Positions 23,481-38,400 of a stretch of 64,000 bases of DNA are shown here, in pieces. Every line of letters starts with the position of its first letter. Within the stretch, counting starts at the first letter, position 1. Source of the DNA: Anagrus nilaparvatae (taxonomy: Eukaryota; Arthropoda; Insecta; Hymenoptera; Mymaridae). Under the pieces are notes generated by a model. The model saw only the letters and a program-made list of their open reading frames with translations. It had not been told where the DNA came from and did not search any database. A program made the position numbers and the translations under genes. The stretch is taken from NCBI GenBank assembly GCA_022575985.1, contig JAKSXM010000247.1, positions 2,875,501-2,939,500 of the forward strand, read 5' to 3'.

Positions 23481-26400
23481 CTAAAAAAATATTTATTATT
23501 ATTAAAATACAAATACTAACAATTTTATGTTCCAGCTATGAATTACTACATAATTTTACAATACAGGTAGTAAATCAACGCAGGATTTTAAACTGAGAAA
23601 TAGATTTACATACCTTATTAGGATACTGATCAATTGTAGATAAATTGACGGGTCGTAAAGAAAACCTTCTACGAAGCCTGGATGGTTGAGGAAGTTGTAT
23701 AGCCGTCATTCGTCTTTGATGCAAAGGTGTACACGTTTCAGAATTACCCTTAGTTCTTAAAGAAAATCGTCTCATTGGTTGGTGCTGTCCAATCACAGTA
23801 TTTTGTTGACTTTGAGTTTCTTCAGAAGATGATCCACCGAGCGGTGAAAACAAAGTAAAAAGACTAGGTAATTTTGTTGCTGTCATTTTTCTTTGGGGTC
23901 TACTTGCTAATAGTGTTAAGTCTTCTGTTCTTTTTTCCATTTGCGTTTGTACAGCCGTCATTGCTCTTAAGAAATCAGCTACAGAAGTTTCTTCTAAAAG
24001 ATTACTGCTGCTTTCTGCACCGGTATGAGTAAAATAAGGCCTTCTTTCACTGATATATTCATCTGGGCTCTGAGGTTGCGTTTCATATTCTTTATCAAAA
24101 GTAGACCATCCACTTTCTATGTTTTCAATTGAGGTACCTTTCTCTGTAGCTAAGCTCTTTTTACTCTGTCGCAAAAATCGGGGTAAAAGACTTTTAGGCA
24201 CCGATCGTGGAAGAGCTAAGGATAGGAATCTTGATTTCGACGCAGCTTCTTTTGCACCTGGAGGAGCACTTTTACGGGCTTTTATAATATCTTTAATTTT
24301 GTTGGAATTTATGGGACCAGACCATGTCCACTCGCCATTCTGATGATACAGTTCCTCTTTATCTAAACATACTTCACTTGCACTTCTGGTAGGAGGTTCT
24401 AAAGTATTACTTCCAATTATCCATTTTGAATCGTTATTCTTAAAATAAAATTAAACATAATTATTTTAATTCTAACGAAAGTTATAGACTACGTAACCAA
24501 TTTAGAAATTAATATCTTACCGGATACCGCGTCACGTTTTCGCTTGCTAATATGTCTTTATCACTAAATCCTTGCACTCCTTTCTCAAAGTCATCTTCAT
24601 CATCATCAGGTGACATAGGAGGAATGTACCCAAGAATATTGACTAATCTTGCCAATAATTCAGCTGGCTGAACCATTGCGTGACTTGCAAAAGTAGCTCT
24701 TTTATCAATTCTTTGAAGATCAGTTTCTGAAACTACTCTACCAACTTGGATTTCCTAAAATATTTTTAATTAAATTAAATGATTTTACTTTCATTAAATT
24801 AAATATTATCGTAATCATTTTTTATCTATATGAACCTTCGGCACTACTTCGCTCATTGCTCGTCGTCTAGGTTGAGGAGGCGTTGGAGGATCTAAACCTC
24901 CATAAATTAATTGTCGTAAATTTGGAAAACTGTTGCTACGTGGAAAATGCGTAGGTGGTGTAGCATAATAATCATATTCATCAACATAAACCCTCTAAAA
25001 ATAATGAAGAAAATAAAATACGTTACAAAATATAATATAATATATTTAATTTTTTTAAGATTTTGTGCGTAAAATTTGATGAAAAGTTTCTGAAAATTGG
25101 TTTCTAATGCCCACTTTTATACTATCTATTAGGCCGATGTTAAACATCGCGCGGTTTTATTGCATTATAAAACTACTTTTTTCTTTCGTTAAGTTATAGT
25201 CAGTGAATTATTGCATTTAAAAATTTTGCTTTATTGATTCTCGAAAACGAAATAAAATTAAGGCTGATGTTAGATTTATAGATAACTAGATAAACTTTTA
25301 AATCATATTCTAATGGAAACAAAAATTAAATTTATAAAATCCTGTGTTTTTAGTAGCAGTGCTTAGAAGTAAATTAAAGAGCTAAAAATTTGGTACTGCT
25401 AAAAAGTTTCAAGGTTTATCCATGTAGGCACTAAGAATTGCAGAAAGGTCAAAATTTTACGCACTCGTTTTTCAAAAAATAATAAATGTTTTATTGAAAT
25501 AAATATTAGTATTACTTCGACTTTTGAAAGCTGCAGCTCATTGAATACACGCCTGAGATAATGTATTTCTTTATTAAATTCATTCCATATTTTGCTTTGA
25601 GTATGTTTTAGATTTGCAGCCAATTTTCGTTCAATTCGAGCAATCTTTTTACTTCGCATACCTCTTGCTATGAAGGTCATTATCATAACTATGTATCCCA
25701 AACCAAAGCTTATCCATCCAATTAAAAAAATTTTATATACAATGTAAAATACGCCTGCTTCTTCGGTATTCTTTTGTCCTATAAAATAAATTCAGAATTT
25801 AGAGTAAGATGAGATTGAAAAAAATTTTAACTTAAATTTTCAAAATTTGATGCTCTAATGGTCAGAAAAGATATCCCGCAATCGAAGATTTTTAATGACC
25901 AAATATTCACTAAACTCGAAAAATTTTCAGCTCTTTTCTCTGATATTTTTGAATTTTCTCCTATTTACAGTGAGTGATTTTATTTCTTTTTTTTTTTAAT
26001 TATGACTATTTTAACTTTTAACGCTTGTTTTCTGATTTTTTTTTTCGTTAATGCGTATTTATTGGAAAAAAAATTTTTATTTATTCTTAAATTTTTATCC
26101 GCAGAATCCGATTCTGGGATCTAAAATTTTATTTGAACCCTAATTACTTATTATTATTTCAATGCTCAATACCTCATCAACAGTAACATTAGTAAAATGG
26201 GCTTTTTTGGAATTTTCTTTATAGTTTAGAATTTATTGCAATGAAATATAAATAAAATTCTTTTTATGCAATTGTTTAAAAATAAACTTGTTTTTACAAT
26301 AAGATGAAGAAAAAAAATTATTTTTAAAAAAGTAACGAGAAATCCCGCCAGTTTGTCAAAATTTATTATTTTTTAGGTATGAAAATTTATATCCAAAAGA

Positions 26401-29400
26401 TATCAAAATTTCGATGCTTGTGTAAAATTCCCCGCCAAATTCGAATTTTTGTACAGAATTTTATTTGGTTGACTTGGTGACAAGTTCAAATTTGTGAAAC
26501 TTCTTAAACAGTGTTATTTTTCGACTTGACAGTTTCAAATGTAAATTTTCAAAAAAATATGCAATTAAGGAATTTTTCTGTTGCTGAACTGTTGAAGACT
26601 GAAAAAAAGAGGATTTGGATTTTTTTTGATATTCCATAAAATTTTAGATCTCTGAATCGACTTGTATATCGGCTTGAAAAATTTTCAACGACCGATACAC
26701 TATGTAAAGTTTCAAAAATTTAGGGGTCAATAGGATAATTTTGATTCATAACTGGTGTAACTGGTCTCCCACTGACGCACAAAATTTGAGTCACTACTGG
26801 GTATAAGTTTGATACCCTGTGACGATTTCAGTATCAGATATGACGTTATAATGATAAAAAATCTTATCAATGAAAGATAACTGCAAAAGAATGTTCGTAA
26901 TGTGTCAGACAATAATAAAGTAATAAAAATATCAATATTGAGAATAAATAAAAAAACGAAACATAGTATAGCTTAAAAAAAAAAAATTATGAAAAATGAA
27001 ATATGCGACCTTACTCTACAATTTATTAATGTAGAACAGATTCATTATAATAATAATTGGTACATGTTTATGACACCCTCGGAATGGAAATAAATTTTTT
27101 TTGTACTAGATCGTTTATAAAAAAGTAATTTGTTTAAATTATTTAAAAAAAAAACTGTCTGCTTTCAGTATTTTCTTATCTAATTAGTCGATTATAGTTA
27201 CATAAATAGCGAAGGAGTGTTACCAGCAACAATATCGCCAAATCCAATAGTCGTCAATGTAACGAATGCATAATAAACTGATTCATCATACGACCATCCT
27301 TCAAAACTTGAAAATAAAAATGCCGGAAAAAAAATAAACATTATAAAACCAGGCAGCAAATACATTATTATTTCAGCGGCTAGTTTTCCAGCATTTTTTT
27401 TCTTTATAGACGATAGTGCTTTTTTCGAGTATTCATTTTGATTTTTTTTGTACTGTTTATATTTTTCGACCGTCGTCACGAAGACTTGTCCAAAAAACTC
27501 GCCTAACTGCGCTAACAGTATACCATTGATCGGTATTCCGATCAGTGCGTAGAATATCATCAACAAACGACTCGTGATATTCGTTGGTGCTAAATTACCG
27601 TAACCTGTAAATTAAAAAAGTAAAATATCGTTTACGTAATAAGCTCATGTGCATCGAGTTAATTAAAAAGACAAATAGACAAATTACCAATCGTACTGAC
27701 AACGGTGTAAGCGAAGTAAAAGCTGTTGTAAAAATCCCATTTTAATGTATCCTTTTCACCATCGGCGTAATCATAAACTGATTTACCGCAATAATCTGAT
27801 AACTTTTTCAATATCTCATGCGGATCATGCTTTGAGTCTTGTATGTAATGGGCATTAAGTAGAGCTAAAAATAAAAAAACTAAATTAATATAAATTGATA
27901 TTGCTAATAATTGATTCCAAGATCTAAATTTTTCGTATTTGCTTCCTATATTAGCTTTTCTTCTTAAACCATTTATTCCACTGTAAATATACGATATTTT
28001 TTAATTATAAATCGTTTACCGATAAACTATTCATTTTTTTAATAAACAGATTATTTATTATCATTATTATATTTTCATTTCAACATTTTATGTTATATGA
28101 AATTCGATTACGAGGCATTGACATTATTTTATGTAACTATAATCTTATCAAAATAATTAATATATCAAAATTTATATTACTTTTTTTTTTCAAAATTAAT
28201 TTTTATACAATAATTGTACTCTAAGAAATAATAAAACTGTGAATTAGAAATTATTAATTTTTTCTTAACATTGATACTGTGTCTAGACATTCCAGGTATA
28301 CATCAAGTCACATTTTGTTGACTGAAAATTTTCAAAACTTGATATTAATCTAATTAGATTTTCATAACTATAAGCTTCCAAAGGTTTTGGCTCCAATTCG
28401 AGGATAAAAATGATTTTACTGAATTTAGCATAGTTGTTTTAAACGGAAGAAATGACATAAGGGGAGTGTACGAGTTGAATCTCTCAGATTTTAGCCAACT
28501 GCGCTTTTAATCTCCAGGGCCTAGAACATTAAGATTCGTTGCTGTTAAACAGGATTTCTAAGAATACCTTTTCAATAATGCTATTGAACAACTTTCGGAT
28601 AGTCTATTTTTCTATAAGGATCCATTTTAAGATCCCCTGAACTACACATTTTTTCACTTATTCTATTTCCAAAATAGTCAATAAGTCAAACGCCTATTTT
28701 TAGTAATTCAATCAAATCATGAGGTTATTCCTGGAAACCAAAATGAGAAGAACCGCTGATTCCAAAAATCGAACTTACGCTCCTGCGAAATTTCTCTAAT
28801 ATCCTTAAATTAGCAAAAAACACCCTTTTTTAGAGGAGATTTTTCAATTTTCACAAGAGAATTTTTTATGCACAGGATCCCAAAATTTAAGATTCACCCA
28901 AGAAACGTATTGAAGGCAAAATGCGAATATAAAAAAATCTCAATTGATGGGTGTTTGAATAATTTTATATTCGCGGGATCCCCGAATTCGTAATTATAAC
29001 AGATCCAAAAATTTATGTAATGGGTAAAATCTTGTTATGGTTTGTGAATATTGTTATTTTTTCTAATTTAAGGATGCTAGAAGAGTTTTGAACGAGGCAA
29101 ACCTTCTTTGAAAGGTCTTCGAAATCAGCAACCAAAAAAACCCTTATTTGTCCTTTTTTATGTTGCTAGAAAAAAAGCAGCAATTCGCAATTTGACAGAA
29201 TTAAAAATAAATTTCTGCCTTGAATATATCATGAATATACAAAAGCCCATAAAAATGAAGTTTTTAATATTATATAAGTTTTAAAAATGCATAAATGCTT
29301 AAAATCGGCTAAAAACTGTATAAATTATTTTTAGTAATTAAAAAAGAATATTAGAAAGTTCGATGAGGGCTAAGAAAAATTAAAAATAGAATTTCTATCT

Positions 29401-32400
29401 AATTAACCCAATATTTATTAACAGTAAATAATATTGGTGAAAAAATAAATTCATAACATTTTTGACTCTCAAGTACTGAATTTTAGAACTACATATTGTC
29501 AATTATGAGTTTAATTTAATAGAGTTTCTGTTTGTCCATTATTAATTAAGAGGCATCTAACATACCCTGAAATTGTTTATTTTCAGCGTTTTGAGATACT
29601 CAATTTTTCCTGTTTTAAATTTAGGCAAAACTTCAAGTAATTTATATATCAAGAACGTGGGGGGCAACTTGTTACCTCGACATTAATTAGGCTGTAAAGA
29701 TAAAGTTGGAAATTTTGGTAAGGTTGTAAGTTTATGTTTGATGTCTGAGAAAGCTATTTTTTGAGATTAATTTTTTTTTATTATTTAATATCAGGTTATT
29801 TAATATAGATAAAAATAATTTTGTAAAATCAACAATTTATTTATCATGATAAGCCTATAGGCTTTAAAAAATAGACGTATTATAAATCGTTGGTAATAAT
29901 TTTCAGTTGGAAAAATATGAAAATGTGCAAAGTTTAGATTTTTATCTAATATTAAATAAATAAGATAAATATCAACTAAGCAAACACAATGAAATAGGAA
30001 AGTACGAAATTTATATGAATATAATCTGGTAATTATCGAGTAATCAGGTTGAGAAGAATTTAGAACAAAAGATAAATATAAATATTTTCACTCTTATCTA
30101 TATTCGTCCGATACTTGATCGTTATAAATAAATCCTTAACCGAATTGTTCTTCGATCAGAATAATTAAATTAAAATGCACAATTAAAAAATATATGTCAT
30201 TAGTTTTATAAGCAAATCGTCCTAAAGATGTTTTCCACTTGTTAAATTTTAAAGAAAATAATAACAATACAGTTGAATAATTAGCTTAAAAAAAATCTTT
30301 ATTTATAAAAAGCATAATAATTTAATTTATTATTGTTAATGTGCAATATTCTACGTACAGAAGACCTTGGCATTGCGTTAAATAGATTTAATAGTTAGCA
30401 AATTACACGATAATCACAATTATCCTAAACTCTGTAAATTTAATAATAAAAATTACATATTTTATCGACTTTAAAAATTTTTTTTTTATTTATGAATGAG
30501 CTAAAATTATTTAGCGCTTTATAAAGATTTATGTGCGATAAAATCTGTTCAATTAATATTGCAATTATTCGAATTCATTATCTTATACCAACTAATAACT
30601 ATAACAAAAACAGTGCAATTTAATAGGAGAATGTATAGTCTTAAATTTTTGCATGCGGAAATCTCAAGATTCTTAAGCGATCAATATACCTGCATCTGGA
30701 CACTTGGACAGTTTTTTATTAAAGCAATATTTTATTTAATTTTAATATATTGGCAATAAAAAATTCAGTATTCATAATTCTAGCTATCACTGGAATTTAA
30801 CGTCTCAAATTACTCAGACTACTTATAAAGCAGTATATTTTCATTAACAGATTTATTCTTTTTTAATTTTTCCAATTTAATTTTCAAATAATTCAAATGA
30901 AACTGAAGAACAACATTTTTATTAATGCAAAAAACTAGAATTTTCACATCAACAGATAAAAGTCTTTTAGGAAAATTTTGCACTTTAAGTACGTTTTATG
31001 CATTATTTTTTTTAAAAAGTTCTGGAACAATTCGATATTTAATATTTTCAAAATAAAAAACTACGAATTGTAATTTCGATCTTTCTAAGTACTAAAACCT
31101 TTACAATGTGAAATTTAAGTATAGTGCCTCACGTAAAAAGATTAAGCTTAATTTTGGTTTTTTTTGCTTACTGAAGTAAGCTTACGGACTAACCTAAAAA
31201 AGCTTAATTTTAAAAATTAAGTCTTTTTATTGGTTAATCCGTAAGCTTAATTTTAAAAATTAAGCCTTTTTAGGTTAGTCCGTAAGCTTACTTCAGTAAG
31301 CTTTCCCAAAATTAAGCTTAATCTTTATACGTGGAGCTACCAAGGAAAATTCACTACATTCGGAATTCCAAAACATGACAGCTCTGATCCGCTCACAGTA
31401 AGGGGCCTTCTGAGCCTATAAATGGCAGGACTTTTGTTTACCACACTGTTGAATCAAGGGCGAATCCAAAGGAGGGTCAGCGGGATCAATTGACCCTTCC
31501 CACCCCTCCAAACGGTGAAAAAATGCTCTTGTTTTAAACGAATAATAGTATCACAAATATAGACGTTGACAAAAGTATTTCTTTTAAAACTTTTAAGATT
31601 TTATTATTCAAAAAAGTACCTTGAAATATCAAGTTTTAGTTTTTAAACGGATAAAGTTTGATAACAAATTTTTATCTTTTACTTCCTAAAAAGTCTGAAT
31701 CAAAAGTATTTATATACTTAATTATTCTGATATCTTTTATTAATTCTTATGATTTCGACAAAAAGAAAGGTAGAGAAGCAAAAGTTTCACTTTTTGACCG
31801 ATGTGATATATGGAATGTGATATATGATCCCTTGGGCAAAATATCCATGCAGTCTGACCCGCGTACAGGGTCTTAGTCACCTGGGATTTTGCCAAATCTT
31901 TAATTGTGAATTGAACACCCTAAAAAAAAGTTAGCTTCCGTTCTTGTTTGTAAAAACTTTTTTTCGGGCGCCATTCACTGGTCATAATTGTCGTTGTCCA
32001 TCCGGGGCAGTTTTCCGAATCCCGAAAATTAAGTATACAAACTTTCTAATGCAGAATAATAAAAACTAGAAGGGTTGTAAGGCAGATAAATCAAAATTCC
32101 TAAAAATTAGTGCATATTTGATAAAATATCAGAAGTTATTATTTGTAAAAAGCAAAAAATTACCATGAAATATAAGGTTTCATAAAAAGAATTTCGGAAT
32201 TTATCCTACTCTTTATTTTGATGCATTCTGATTTTACGAATTCGGAAATAAATTTTTCTACGAAATTCATTTATGGGTCTGTTTTTGAAAAGTCTAGATT
32301 TCAAGGTTCTGAGAAATGACCCGGATGGACAACGACAGTTATGACCATTGAATGCACTGAGAAAATTATATAATTGCGACAATGATATCATATAATCATA

Positions 32401-35400
32401 TTTGTACGATTATATATGTAATCACCCTGATGATATTATATCATCAGGACAATAATATTCTGTAATCCTGACAATTATATGCATATCATTGGGGCAATTA
32501 TACATATAATCCTCCTGATGATATCATATAATCAAGGCAATTATATTTAATTTTTTGTTTTTTTTTTCAAAATATTTATTTTTTTGGTATATGAAGAAAC
32601 TCACAGATATTTAATTATGTATTTTTACCTAATTTATTATTTATTAAAGTTTTTTTAAAGATTTTTAAAGATTTGAATTTTTATTATTTTTATCTTTGGT
32701 ATTGGGATTCATGATTAAACACATGCACGCGCGTCGGTGTAAGTAAGATGGCATACCCTAAGGTATGAATTAACATTGTGCATATAGACCAAAAATTGAT
32801 ATTTTTAATAAAATGAATTAAAGGTTTAAAATTTTTACAAAAATAAAACAGTGTATATTAGAAATAGTATTGTGTTAATAAATTTATGTGTTTTTTTCAA
32901 TTTAATATCTTTATTTTAACTAATAATGAACTATTTGTTACTTTTCCTATGTTATTCATGGAAAAAGAGTAGCCATGTTTTATACACACCTACGTGTGGA
33001 GGGGGTAAAAATGTAAGCATGAATTTAATCGTGATTCTCAATTTTTGTTAATTTTTTTTTCGCTCGCACGCTTTCGTTCGTTATCAATTATCGAATACGG
33101 TATAACCCTAATCTAATCTAATCGCATATGCATTATAGAGAAATATCGAGCGCTCGCCGATCATCATTCTTATTGAGTATTATATTCTCGGTCCTTATAT
33201 AGTAACTGGAACGTATTTTTGACACTTGCGAGAGAAAAGACCTTAGCATCTAGCGGTTGAAAATTAAAACAACACACCGCGCTAAATTCAAATTTAAAAT
33301 AAATTTTTTTTTAAACTTTTTTTGAATTCGAATTTTGCGCGGTGTATTGTTTTAATTTTCAACCGCTAGATGCTAAGGTCTTTTCTCTCGCAAATGTCAA
33401 AAATACGTTCCAGTTACTATATAAGGACCGAGAATATAATACTCAATAAGAATGATGATCGGCGAGCGCTCGATATTTCTCTATAATGCATATGCGATTA
33501 GATTAGATTAGGGTTATACCGTATCGATAATTGATAACGAACGAAAGCGTGCGAGCGAAAAAAAAATTAGCAAAAATACCAAAGATAAAAATAATAAAAA
33601 TTCAAATCTTTAAAAATCTTTAAAAAAACTTTAATAAATAATAAATTAGGTAAAAATACATAATTAAATATCTGTGAGATTCTTTATATACCAAAAAAAT
33701 AAATATTTTGAAAAAAAAAACAAAAAATTAAATATAATTGCCTTGATTATATGATATCATCAGGAGGATTATATGTATAATTGCCCCAATGATATGCATA
33801 TAATTGTCAGGATTACAGAATATTATTGTCCTGATGATATAATATCATCAGGGTGATTACATATATAATCGTACAAATATGATTATATGATATCATTGTC
33901 ACAATTATATAATTTTCTCAGTGTGGCGGCCCTTTTTTTCTAACTCTAAAAAGTTTTCTAGGAACGAAAATGACCAAAAATTTAAATTTAGAGACCCAAA
34001 AAACTTATATTATGGCAAAATTAAGGCTCATAGTGAGAATATAGCAAAAACATCCCCTTTTAGGGTAATGCGCTCATTCCCCATGGGCGATTTTTCGATA
34101 TTTGGACTCAGCGACCCAAAAAACCTATACTAGACCAAATCTGGTGGTGGCCAGGAATTATACACCCAAACCCGTAAATTTACTGGAGTATTTCCTCCCC
34201 TCTAAGAAATGTACTTATGCACGTAACAGTTTGGATCTTATACAGGGATCGAAATGATTATAAAAATAAGGTAGAAAGTTTTTTTATTAAAAGGCCAGAA
34301 TGAATTGAGAAAAAGCCAAAAGTTCGTGTTTATCCCAATTCTTAACCCTTTTTAAGGAGTTGCGAATGAAAAATATTGTAAAATCCGGAAAAAGCAACCA
34401 TTTACAAGCCTAGAAATTTTTTTTGGAATAAGAATAATGTTTTTTACAGTTTGTTTATCAACACTCCAGCTATGTACGATTGGACCATAATGGATTAAAA
34501 GATAATGCTGTTACCTTGATATTTAGCCAAAACATATCTAGTAGGTCTTATTTTTTTTCCTTTGTTTTTTTTTAAGCCTCATAAACTGTAAATTTTCGTT
34601 GTCTTAGTTTCTTACCGTTGTCGTAATTTTGATTAAAAAGTGAGTATTAATTGGTTTAATGACGACAATACAATGGCGAGAAAATTAATTATAAAAAAAT
34701 GGTGTCTAACGAGGCTTGAAAAATGTCACTTACCCCTGATTGGAAGCGTTTTAGTTAAATTGCAAGGTGACAGAGTTCCTATCTTTTACAATATAAACTA
34801 AAAGTTCATTGGTATATTTTTTAAAATAATAAAAAATGATATTTTAGGGTCCAAATGTATGTAACGAATTCCTTTTGTCAGTATATTAGCTATAATGAGC
34901 TCAATCATCTCAATCATCTTATCATCTCAAAGCTCGATTCATGTTTTAAAAAAATTTCATTTTAACGATTAATGAATAAGATCGGCATTTTTGAATACTG
35001 CTGATTATGTATTTATAAGATAAGGGATGTCAAATTGATACTTGTTGCAATAACCCGAGCACGAATCGACGGAGATCAAACGTAGATTTTTTAAAAACTG
35101 ATAAGTTTAAATATTTTAAAAGTATTATGGTACGATGATGAATAAGCGATCCTCAGAAAATCGTCCGTTTTTAATACGAAAATATATACTAAAGATATCT
35201 AAACATATTTTTTTGTAAACTTCATCAAATTAGATAAAAAATATTTAAACAAATCAGAATTTATGCTTTATTACAGTTTTATTAAGAAAGAAAAACCATA
35301 CTTTCGGTGTTCTTGAAAAACACATAGGCTCCGAAACGAAGATCGGATAAGTATTTAAGAACTAATTAAAAGGATTTGAAATAAGTTTCGAGTTTTTACT

Positions 35401-38400
35401 AGTAATTAAAATTACATATCAAATATTTTTACGTAGATTAAATAAAGCATTTAAATTTGGTTTTCTGACTAAAATAAATAAACAAACAGAACTCAATAAG
35501 ACATTACTTGGACATTCTTACGGTGAAATTTTTATTGTAAAAAATGAATATCCGGAGCGTTGCTAAATCGAAGTCTCAACTACGAAAATGTATTCAACAA
35601 GTATCTATAAAATACATTTTCTAAGAACGTTTAAAGTTCAGAAGAAGATTAAAATAAATAAACAAACAGAACTCAATAAAACATTACAATGCTATTCTTA
35701 CGGTGAAATTTTAATTATGAAATATGAGTATCCGAGCGATGCTAATTCAAAGTCTTAACTACGAAAATGTGTTCAAAAAGTATCTATAAAATACATATTC
35801 TAAGAACGTTTAAAGTTGACGCGAAGATATTGGCTGTATTTAAAATGATTTCGAAAAGATGTTTGCAGAGTATTCTCAACTTATTAATATACAGTTATTT
35901 TTGTCTTTGAAACGCACCTTCGACCGTTAGAAAATAAAAGCTCGAAAAAGTACTCTCAAAGTATTCTTTTAACTCGGCTTTTATCAGAAACCGCTGAGTA
36001 GAACTTTGCGTTCAATCGAATTAAAACTGATATTCGCAGCAAATAAAAGTCAGAAAAAGTGTTTTAAAAACATTTTTAAAGTATAAAATCTATCTTTGAG
36101 TGGACCTATAAATTTAATAATATTTTTATTAAAATAATAACCGTTTCAATGTTCGAATGGTATTCTAAAGTTATTAAGATAAAGTTATTTTTATCTTTGA
36201 AACGCACCTTCGACCGTTAGAAAATAAACGTTCGCAAAAGTACTCTTTCAGTATTCTTTTAACTCGGCTTTTATCAAAAACCGCTGGGTAGATCTTTGCG
36301 TTCAATCTAATTAAAAATGATATTCACAGCAAACAAACGTTTGAAAACGTGTTTTTAAAACATTTTTAAAGTAATAATTCTATCTTTCAGTTTATCTAAT
36401 TTTAATGATATTTTTATTAGAATAAAATCCGTTTTAATATTCGAATGGTATTCTAAAGTTATTAAAATAAAGTTATTTTTGTCTTTGAAACGCACCTTCG
36501 ACCGTTAGAAAATAAAAGCTCGAAAAAGTACTCTTTAAGTATTCTTTTAACTCGGCTTTTATCAGAAACCGCTGAATAGAACTTTGCGTTCAATCCAATT
36601 AAAACTGATATTGGCAGCAAATAAAAGTCTGAAAACGTGTTTTAAAAATATTTTAAAAGTAAAGAATCTAACATTGAGTGGACCTATAAATTTAATAATA
36701 CTTTTATTAAAATAATACCCGTTTCAATGTTCAAATGGTATTCTAAAGTTATTAAGATAAAGTTATTTTTGTCTTTAAAACGCACCTTCGACCGTTAGAA
36801 AATAAAAGCTCGAAAAAGTACTCTTTAAGTATTCTTTTAACTCGGCTTTTATCAGAAACCGCTGAGTAGAACTTTGCGTTCAATCGAATGAAAACTGATA
36901 TTCGCAGCAAATAAAAGTCAGAAAATGTGTTTTAAAAACATTTTTAAAGTATAAAATCTATCTTTGAGAGGACCTATAAATTTAATAATATTTTTATTAA
37001 AATAATAACCGTTTCAATGTTCGAATGGTATTCTAAAGTTATTAAGATAAAGTTATTTTTATCTTTGAAACGCATCTTCGACCGTTAGAAAATAAAGGCA
37101 CGAAAAAGTACTCTTTAAGTATTCATTTGACTCGTCTATGATCAGCAAACGGTAGGTGAATATTTGCGTTCAATCAAATTAAAAATGATATTCGCAGCAA
37201 ATAAACGTTTGAAAACGTTTTTTTAAAACATTTTTAAAGTAATAATTCTATCTTTCAGTTTATCTAATTTTAATGATATTTTAATTAAAATAACAATCGT
37301 TTTAATGTTCGAATGGTATTCTAAAGTTATTAAGATAAAGTTATTTTTGTCTTTGAAACGCACCTTCGACCGTTAGAAAATAAACGTTCGAAAAAGTACT
37401 CTTTAAGTATTCTTTTAACTCGGCTTTTATCAGAAACGGCTTGGTAGAACTTTGCGTTCAATCGAATTAAAACTGATATTCGCAGCAAATAAAAGTCAGA
37501 AAAAGTGTTCGAATGGTATTCTTTTTTACAATGGTAAATTTTCGCTTGGATTGAATATAATAAGAATATAATTAAAATAATCTTTCGGATGATTTTTACG
37601 AAGTTCAACCATAAACGGAATTAGAAACGTAAGTAAAAATGCTTTTTAAATAATTTTACGATGGTCCGTTCTTACTTGGAAAGAACACCATTAAAATATT
37701 TCTACAATGTTTGACGCTGCTCTTGAATAAATAGCTTTAAAATATATTGACTGTGCAGATATACAGTGAAATTTGTTAGTTTCTATCGAATATTCATTAA
37801 ACGTTTTTACAATGTTTAATTTTTGCTAAGTAAAAATGCTTTTAAAACAATTTTACGATAATAAATTATGGATTATATAGTCAAAAAAATAATATAAGTC
37901 CACGAAAAGATCCTGCCTTTATCAAAGAAAAAATTTATTATAAACTCAAGATGTCTTCATAGCTCAGTGGATTAATCATCCGTTCATCACGCAGAAAATT
38001 CGGGTTCGAATCCAGGTAATAAAAAAAATAAATAAAAAAAAAAAAAAAATTATAAAAACATCATTATTAATATCAAGATTGATATACTTTTATAGAAGAA
38101 GATACTAAAAAAAAAAAATTTTTTTAATATTTTTATAATATTTATATTACCATAACAATATCTTTTCGTAGTTATATAATCTACTAAGTGTAGTATTTTT
38201 ATTTACTAGAAACATATTTTAGTGAAGATAATTTAAAGTTTTATGAATCTCCGAAAAAATATTGGTTTCAAGTACTAAAAAAATCTCCGTTTTCTTGGTG
38301 CATTTTTCCCGAGAAATATCTTATAAATACATTTTCAAGGGGAAATACTGAGATTTTACGATCTACGAGCTTCGTATGAGAATACTTATAAAATATTCTT

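Larger units (their letters stand above)
31971..33945. repeat. Old inverted-repeat element split by a younger insertion
   Basis: GCCATTCACTGGTCATAATT and GTCGTTGTCCATCCGG at 31971-32006 are the reverse complement of CCGGATGGACAACGAC plus AGTTATGACCATTGAATG at 32319-32354. The matching outer end, TGGCGGCCC, resumes at 33924, directly after the 1.57-kb CACTGAG element. Removing that insert restores the mirror of the left arm. Confidence 0.65.

Noticed and set aside
35884..37530. Regular repeats considered as a CRISPR-like array
   Set aside because: The whole 289-bp unit repeats without unique spacers, and the context is eukaryotic.
37330..37608. 92-codon minus-strand frame
   Set aside because: Lies mostly inside the 289-bp satellite; the apparent coding capacity comes from the repeat.
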